A stretch of DNA of 64,000 nucleotides. Source: Ryuthela nishihirai. Its lineage: Eukaryota > Arthropoda > Arachnida > Araneae > Heptathelidae. The stretch lies in contig JAWZYU010000025.1 of the NCBI GenBank assembly GCA_038380435.1, positions 44,772,691 through 44,836,690 on the forward strand. The letters run 5' to 3'. The notes under the pieces were generated by a model, which saw only the letters and a program-made list of their open reading frames with translations, searched no databases and was not told where the DNA came from. How positions within the stretch are numbered: the stretch's first letter is position 1; every line of letters begins with the position of its first letter. Shown piece by piece: positions 28,901 through 37,900 of this stretch. A program made the position numbers and the translations under genes.

Positions 28901-31900
28901 AAGAGGTAAAACCATTATCACACATTTATTCCCATCCAAACAGCTTACCTTCCATGAAAGGAGGACAGGTGTGTAGGAGAGGAAGCTTCCCTCCAGACAA
29001 GTAGGGGAGGGAAAGAGATCTCAAGGATATTCACTTCTTCTTGATGCTTGGATCTAGAAAAAAAATCAAGGGGGGAGGGGAGAGGAAAGAAACACAATTT
29101 GGCTGGAAAAATGTAAGGAGTGAGGGGCAAGAGACTGGATTTCCAGTGCAGTGTTACATTTCCCCTCCTTTTTATAGGTCTTTAAAAAATTTCTTGAAAA
29201 AGGCATGAAATATAAATAAGTTTAACAATTTTTTGCCTCTATTACCCTTACTAGCATTTTGAAGAGGGGGGGGGGGTATGCCTCCCCTAGATCTGGCCCT
29301 GCTCACACATATTGTAAGTCATATCTGTATGCAGACAAGCCAGTAGTGAACTTAAAACAATAAATTCCAGCATAGATTTTTAACAACTGGTGCTAAAACT
29401 GTTTCAAAACTTAAGAACTGGTGTTTTTGAACCAACTCACCATTGTATAGAAGTCAAAGTATTTTTGCTTTTCAGGGCAAAATTCATCTTGTGCTCACTA
29501 TTGGGGGTGGTTAGTGTGTACTGTAACATCACCATTGCTAATCAACTTCAGATTCATTATGTTCCTGTTCTCCCTGCTTATATATAATTACTTCAATCTG
29601 TGAAATTATCACAATATATATGTAATATTTATCTTCTTTCTATATTATGTATTGTCTTTATTATATCTATTTTCAAAGGCTGTGCTAGAACAAGTAAGAC
29701 ATGATGCTTACAACTTGGAAATGACAGTGGAAATGCATTATGAAAATCTGGAACAACTGAAGAAAGATATTCTGAAACTTTTTAAGTTGGCAGGATGCAA
29801 TTCAATCCATCATCCAGAACTGCAGGACAATAGTGGAATCATTACAGAGCACAACATTCTTCAATATATATCTGTCCTGGAGACCAGAATATTGGAATTG
29901 CTTAATTGTTACAGATTTATGCAATATTTGGTAATGTATATATATATATATTTGCTTACTTAGCTTAAATAAATATTTAGTCCATGTATATTTACAGGTG
30001 AATGGCAGAATAAATACTACTCGTAAGCTAAATTCAGAGTTCTGATTTCTAAAAAAATATGGAAAATTATAAAGAAAAAAAAGTCTTAAAATTTTTAACT
30101 TGTAGATTTTGCTAAATCTAGATTTTGTTTTCCTTTCAACAATGGGGATTAGTTTACAGTTATAACAGCTGGATCATTTAAGTGAAGTATTGCTTGTCCT
30201 AAAATATTTTTAAAAACTATGTAAACTAAATTAAGCTTTATACAAATTTATAAAAATATTATAGTAAAGAGTTTGATACATTATTTATATACATAACAGT
30301 CATTGTAAAAAATGTGTGGAAGTTTTTTATAATTATCAAATAATACTTTGTCCACAGCATGTGGCAAGTATTCATTGCTGTTGGTAAGTGTTTCTAATTG
30401 CTAAAAAATATTCTTGAAAACAGTATTGGAAATAAAATGGGTAATGAAATGCTTTAGAAACACTTTTTATGTAATATCAAGATGGCTCAAAAAGATATAA
30501 GTTCCCACTTTTGTAATTCAGTTCTTTAACCATTTCCTTTTGTTTGAGGTAATACATATATTCTTATTAAAATGTTAGTTCTATGCCAGTTCATTGTAGT
30601 CTCAATTCATCACTTTGTTAATTACTCAAATGAATTATTTAATTTTGATTTAGAGAGGTCAAACATTCATTATAAAATTTCTCTCTGAAATTAATTAAAA
30701 CTTAAATAACAAATATTGTTTAAACCATATGGTGGAATAAGGAGTTTTAAAGTTTGCATAATGATTATTTCAACATTAGACAATTTTGAAAGACTTTTAT
30801 GAAAGATAATTTATTGTTAAATATTCCAGCTTCCATAACTCTTTAAAATACTTAACAAATATTGTTGATTATCAAGACGTAAATAGATTTGATTGTGATC
30901 TAAATTATCTTTCATTCATATTTTTTTTCTAATCATTCGATCAATTTATTTCCAGATAAAATAGTATCTAGAAACACATTTACATTTCATAGTTGGAAAT
31001 AAACTACCCACAAGAGCCTCCTCCTCCTCCTCCTCCTCCTCCTCCTCCTCCTCCTCCTCCTCCTCCTCCTCCTCCTCCTCCTCCTCCTCCTCCTCCTCCT
31101 CCTCCTCCTCCTCCTCCTCCTCCTCCTCCTCCTCCTCCTCCTCCTCCTCCTCCTCCTCCTCCTCCTCCTCCTCCTCCTCCTCCTCCTCCTCCTCCTCCTC
31201 CTCCTCCTCCTCCTCCTCCTCCTCCTCCTCCTCCTCCTCCTCCTCCTCCTCCTCCTCCTCCTCCTCCTCCTCCTCCTCCTCCTCCTCCTCCTCCTCCTCC
31301 TCCTCCTCCTCCTCCTCCTCCTCCTCCTCCTCCTCCTCCTCCTCCTCCTCCTCCTCCTCCTCCTCCTCCTCCTCCTCCTCCTCCTCCTCCTCCTCCTCCT
31401 CCTCCTCCTCCTCCTCCTCCTCCTCCTCCTCCTCCTCCTCCTCCTCCTCCTCCTCCTCCTCCTCCTCCTCCTTTGGTAGGATGAAAAGGGTTGAACATCC
31501 CTAATGTACTAACTAGATAATTTACAACAGACTACATAATAATTTACAATTTGTAGATTACATACATATATATTTTTATGGGTAAGACTAAAGTCAAATA
31601 TTAATATGTTAATTCAGTAATAAAGCATTACAGCAAAATGGCCGGTAGACAAGAAATAACTAGTTGACAAAAAATTGGTTGTCCTGAGTGGGATTTGAAC
31701 CCATGCCTTGCAGAAGATGCTGGCACAGTAACTGCTAGACCACCTGAAGCTAACCATTTCTTCAACAAAGTGATATATAAGCATCCCTGCAATTCTTTGA
31801 TTTACCAGTGGCACCATCTGTTATCAGGAATCGGGCAGCCAAGTTACCATTTATGATGGCAGCATATTTCTTACGCTTATAGTGTTATATAAGTAATTGC

Positions 31901-34900
31901 TGCCATCATATGTGGCAGTTTAGCTGCTCAATTTCTGATAATAGATGGCATATAATGGTCTCGCAGTTAGGATGCCTGGCATACTTCTGGGAGGAGTGGG
32001 TTCAAATCCCACTCAAGACAACTAATTTTTTTCAACTAATTATTTCAAGTGTTTCTTGTCTACAGGACCTGTGGTACTTTATCACTGAATTACTTATATA
32101 ACACTATGAGTGTGAGTGACAAATATTGCTGCCATCATACATGACAGCTTGGCTGATGATTCTTGACAATTAATGGGCCAATGGTGAATCAACAAAAAAT
32201 TGCAGGAATGCTTATATGTCACTTTGTTGAAGAAATTATTAACTTTTGGTGGTCTAACGGAGAGAACGCCCAACATGCTCCTGTGAGGCCTGGTTTTGAA
32301 TCCCACTCAGGACAACCAATTTTTTTCAACTAATTATTTCAAATATCAGTATGTTATTTTAAAACTTTCTTCTATCCTAAGAATATAATTTTGTGGAGTA
32401 AATATTTGCAATTTTTTTAGCTTCGCCAAGAGAAATCTCCAGAGGAAGGTTCATTAGCTGTGACAACTAGTCGCTCAACTTCTATTGCTCCATCCACCCC
32501 AGCTTTCAGAAAAAAGAACAAGAAACTTCGTCCACCAGAATTAAGGTCTGTTTTAACTTGAGCAAACTACTTAACACTAGACTTGCATATTTCCATTTTT
32601 AAGTATTAGAAATCACCTAAACTAGGGGATCCCAATTTGTTTGACCTGCAGTAAACACTTAAAAAATAATCCTCAATGTGGGCACGTCATTGAAAGTGCA
32701 TATAAGTTTCATAGTAGAATGATATTGATTGGTATTTAATTCACAATAGCACTTTCTAAATAGATAGATATCAGCTGCATATGAATAAAAGCATCCACTG
32801 AATTATGCCACTTTGATCACAATATAAAAATACCTATGGATGTATCTGTCGTTTTTCTGCTGAGGTTCTGCCATCCTCTCAGACCTTCTACTTTGGCATA
32901 TAAACTGACAGGCTTGAGGGGGTATGGGGTATTTATTTATTTATTATTATTTATAAAAGGTTATTTACCTAAATCTTGCATCCTGTTATAGATGTATATT
33001 GTGATCAAAGTGGTATCATTCAGTGACTGGTTTTATTTATATTTAGTTGACGTATTTATTTACAAACAGGATTGTTGAAAGTATATATATGCTTGCATTC
33101 ATGATATGCTGATTTAATTAATTAATTTTAGATTTATGGCTTTTATTAATTCATCACTTGATTTAGATCTAAAAAAATGAAAATTTTATCATTTAAAAGA
33201 AAAGAATCCCAAATCCACCATTTAATCGACAATTTAATTATTTTGCCACTCATATTTTCTGATAAATTTTAAATCAGTAGGAAGTTTTAAAAAATCTGAA
33301 AAAACATATAATTTTTTTTGCTAAAGCTGTTTTCTAAATTTTAATATTTGTTTTACAAGTGGCATAAAACTAAAAACAGATATGCTTATATTTGCCAAAC
33401 ATCAGCTTCAGTGTTTAGTGGCCTGATTAATGATGGAATTTTTATAATGGGAAGTTGTTGATTGGGCCATAGACTTGGTAGCATATCATAGAATTTGTAA
33501 AATTTTATATTTTTTAGTAAATTTTAAAAATACACTACCTTATGTTGGGAACCCCAGACCTAAACCATTGTTTCTTGAATTATGTGTTGTGCATATTTAG
33601 TGAATCACAAACAGGACTAAAGAAGAAAAAAAGGTATTAGCTACAGAAGGGGAAAAGAAAAAGTACTTATAAGGTTGTTCACAGCATTATAATCCAATAA
33701 TATAATAATTATAAAAATGCTTTATTGTGTTGGTTACAGAGCATTAGCTACATAAACATCATGGTTGCTCATAGTGGCTGGCATGTGGTAGTTCAGACTA
33801 ACAGTGCTCATGATCACAACTTTCCCAACTAATACTCAGTATATCAGCTATGACAAGTATTGTTTTGTTTTCATCATCTTCCTCAAATGAACAGCTTTGG
33901 CCAAAAACTCTGTACTGCTCCATCCCTAAAGATGACTACATCATCTCACAGTTGAAAACATTTGAAAGCAGGGTGTTGAGGGGGAGGGGGCATTTGATAC
34001 TTAGTAGTGCACCCACCAGTTACTAAATACACCCATAACACTTATGTAGCTAGTGCCATCTAACTGGCCTAATAAAGCATTTTTTTATCACTATTATGTA
34101 TTTTAAAATTTGTTGCTATGTATTTTAAAAATGTGCTATAATAAGAAGTGAAACTGTTGTTTAGAAAATATCAAATTCAAAAATATGTTCACGATCTAAA
34201 AAACTATGAAGAAATTATTAAACTATTGGTTTTTGAATGTTTTAAACTGCATATCCATTTGGAACTAGTCTCATATGACCACATATCTTCATATAAAATA
34301 ACAAAATTTTTGTCATTTTTAACAGCATTTAACAGCATTTCCCCCCCCCCCCCCCCTAGAGACTAACATTTTGTTCATAATTTATAATGTTGTGCCATTT
34401 GTAATATATTATATACAAGTGTTACTCTCTAGTGCTTATAAATTACTCCTAATGAATAGAGTTTTTTGATACTTTCTATTTCTAAATGAAGTTAATAATT
34501 TTTTTGAAAAAATGTTATGAATCAATATGAAGGATGTACCTTTTCATTTCCACAAATTATGGTAATGACAGGAAACTTAAAGGGAAAGTTTAAGTGGAAC
34601 CTCTTTTAGATATTGAGGACCATAGAGCCAGATATGCTTTGTAGCTGAGCAGGGGGTGGTGCAGTCTGTAGCATTCCAGGTTTGTAATGCTGTTCCCAGG
34701 ACTGGAAAGTCTGCCGTTCTTTGGATGGGGCATTAAGCTGTGCACCTGTGTGTGGGGAGAGTTATATATATGCATGTGCATCTATAGCTCTCCCACACAT
34801 GGTCACAGCTCAATATGCATGCTAACACACTGGATAGCCTTGACAGGAGTCTACCACCTGTTTCGTACAACTGTCCAGTGGGTCACCTTTGTCCACCTTT

Positions 34901-37900
34901 CTCTGAGCCCTTGGTGTCTTGTGACTTGTCCATTCATACTATTGTGTGAAAAAGTTCCACTCAAAGGTAAAAAACAACACTGTAACCTGTGAATATTCTG
35001 CCTACAAACTGCAACTTTAACTGTATGTAAGGTTTTAGGGTGCATAAAATAAGTTATTGGTTAAAGGGGACATTAGAAAACATATTTTGGTGAAAAGGGG
35101 CATTAGATTTTAAAAGCTTGGGAACTACTGCCTAGCCATATCACATCTGCAGAAATTGTCTGTGTTTACCCAAAATTTTACTTTTTTCATTGTATCCTGA
35201 ATATATTTTTGCAGATGAACATTTAAATTATGTTTTCATCAATTATGGATGTAAAAGTTATATTAAATATTACACAATGTTATAAAAATCGAAAAAAATA
35301 CAAAAATGAGAATTTCATAACTTTTTTTTATGCTTACAAGTTGATTAAAGCAGCATGGAAAAAACATATCTACAGACCAAAAACGTTTTTTTTTCTGAAG
35401 ACAAAGAGGAATTTTTAATATATGTAAAGGAAAAATCTTTGCAATAAACTCTGTATGTTGAATAAGAAGAGAAGTGGTCAACAAATGCTTCATGATAATA
35501 AGGTTTATGAACATTTTCAATGATTCATTTACTGTATCCTCAAAATTTGAGCTTGTGACTATCAGTTGAACTGGCTGTTCTAGAGGTCTTTAGTGTTTTC
35601 TGAAAGCACAGTTATAGACATTAGAAGCCAATACTTGTTATGACTCAATGATTTTGATATAGACAAAAGATTTGATGTATTTGAGTTTCTTTTGAAAATT
35701 CGATTGTAAATTGACTCATGTCAGCAGTAATTGCTGATTAGTTGATGAAAAAGTGTAGTAAAAAATTAATACAGGTGCATTTAACTGTTGTCAAGATTCC
35801 ATTGATGTAATAGATAAAGTAAATTTTTAAGTGTGACTTAATTTACTGTACAAACAAAATTATCAAACACACCCACAGTAAACTCTCCCATATCTGAATG
35901 GATTGGAACTGAATCTATTTTAGATAATGTGGGGGAGACTAAAAAATGGAAGAAATAAATATCATTTTATTTTTGAAAGTATTTAATTACACAAGAAAGT
36001 GAAAGAACTATAGCATTTGTTATTATCTATAAAAGATATTAAATTATTTAATATATTTTAACTCATTTTTAATAATATATATGGTGTATCTGAAAAATAA
36101 CGAGACAAAAATTCTAAAAAAATCAAATGTTCAGAAAAAGAATTTATTATGAAAATCATAAAATAGTCACCATGGGATTCTACACTTGTTACACCTCTCT
36201 TTTAATCATTGAAGGTATTTGTAAATTCCTCTATAGTTATTCGTATGTCGACTATTTTGAATCATTTTCATAATAATGTTTTATGAACATTGTTATTAAA
36301 AAAAGCAAAGAATTATTTAATAAAAAAATTATTAAAAAAACATTATTATAAAAAAAAGCACCTAAGAAAAAGCAAAGAATTTTTGATTCATTACTTTTCA
36401 AACATACTGTGTATTTTGTGAAGTTTATATATTTATGTATATATGGAAATGTCACAAAAATGAGATGTATATATTTATGTAAATATGGGAATGTCACAGA
36501 AATGACGTATGTATTTATGTATTTCTTAATATCTTAGGTAAAAATTGACAGCTTCAAACAGTTCATAAAGTTAATAGCATTGCACAACTTTTTTACATAG
36601 CAGACTAGTGGTAATTATGGCTGACATCATATAAACAGTTCATGAAACATAGTTACATTAAGTTGATGTCATGTGGCTTACTTGCATTATGTAAATCAAA
36701 CTTTGTTTAGATCTTGTCACCATATTATTTGACTACACCAGGTGTTCCTGAACTTTTCTACATCATGACCCCTTTTGATATTTGAGGAACCTTCACACTT
36801 CCCCACCTCTCATCCTCTCATTATCATACACCAACTCCCCTGTTAACAAATAATTTAAATTCATAACCAAAAGTTAAAAATAAACACAAAAAATTCATAT
36901 CTTAGGACCTACTTGGAATGTTTTTACACCCCCCAGTTTGTGAACTCCTGGACTATATACTTTTTGCTTTTTGCTGCACCTCTAAGATTAAATAGTTTTG
37001 GAATAAATCATAATGAAATAGTGAATTTCAGAGTCATTTATTAATAAACTAGTAGAAAGCCTATTGAAATTCAACAGTGAAAATTTAAAATTTAAAATGG
37101 TGAATTAAAGAGAATGGGGGGAAATAATTGTTTCTTATTTTGAAATTGAATTCTAAGTAAAGACTTGAAGTTTTAATGCAACAAATTTTCTTTGAAATTC
37201 AACAGGTTCCTTGACAACCTCCCCCTCTCTTGTATACTATTGAAGGGGAAAAATAAAAGTTTCAAACTAAAACTTGAGTTCTATCATTTGTAGAGACTAA
37301 AATTTTCAATTCATGTGGGGGTATTACCCATATATATTACCCACATATTCTTCTATACCTGTACGAGAAATTTGAGATTAGACATTGAAGTATTTAGATA
37401 GTTAAAAGTGTCTGTCAAAAAAGTGTTAAATATAAAATTTCAGTCATTCAACTTTTGAATAGGAGAAAAAAAAGTGATTAGAGATTCTAAATCATGTTCT
37501 GTTATGGGCAGGGACTTGAATTTTTAATATAACATGGGATGGTACAGGGGAAACCCATGAAATACTTGTGAAATGAAAATAAAGTAAAAAAAAATATACA
37601 CGAAAGAAATTTGGATGAGGCTATCAAGTATTTGAGGATCAGAGAGGGCTGAAAGTTGTTAAAAAAGAGCTAAGTCTGTTTTAACAGGTTGTGTGGTAAT
37701 TATTCTCTTGCCAACAATGAGCAACCTGCAGGAGTTGGAAATCTGTCAAGAGTTACATCAGCATGCCATAGAGCACAGTTTTTCAAAGTATCGGTATGAG
37801 GTTTTTTGAAAGAGCTGCAGAACATTAAATTTTAATTTTGAATTATACTGTAAGTAAAAGAATTTAAATTTATGCTTTGAAAATTCATGTCATAATAATA

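Noticed and set aside
30993..31498. Open frames coding poly-proline (plus) and poly-glycine (minus)
   Set aside because: They are produced entirely by the (CCT)152 microsatellite; no splice or start context, and they lie in an intron.
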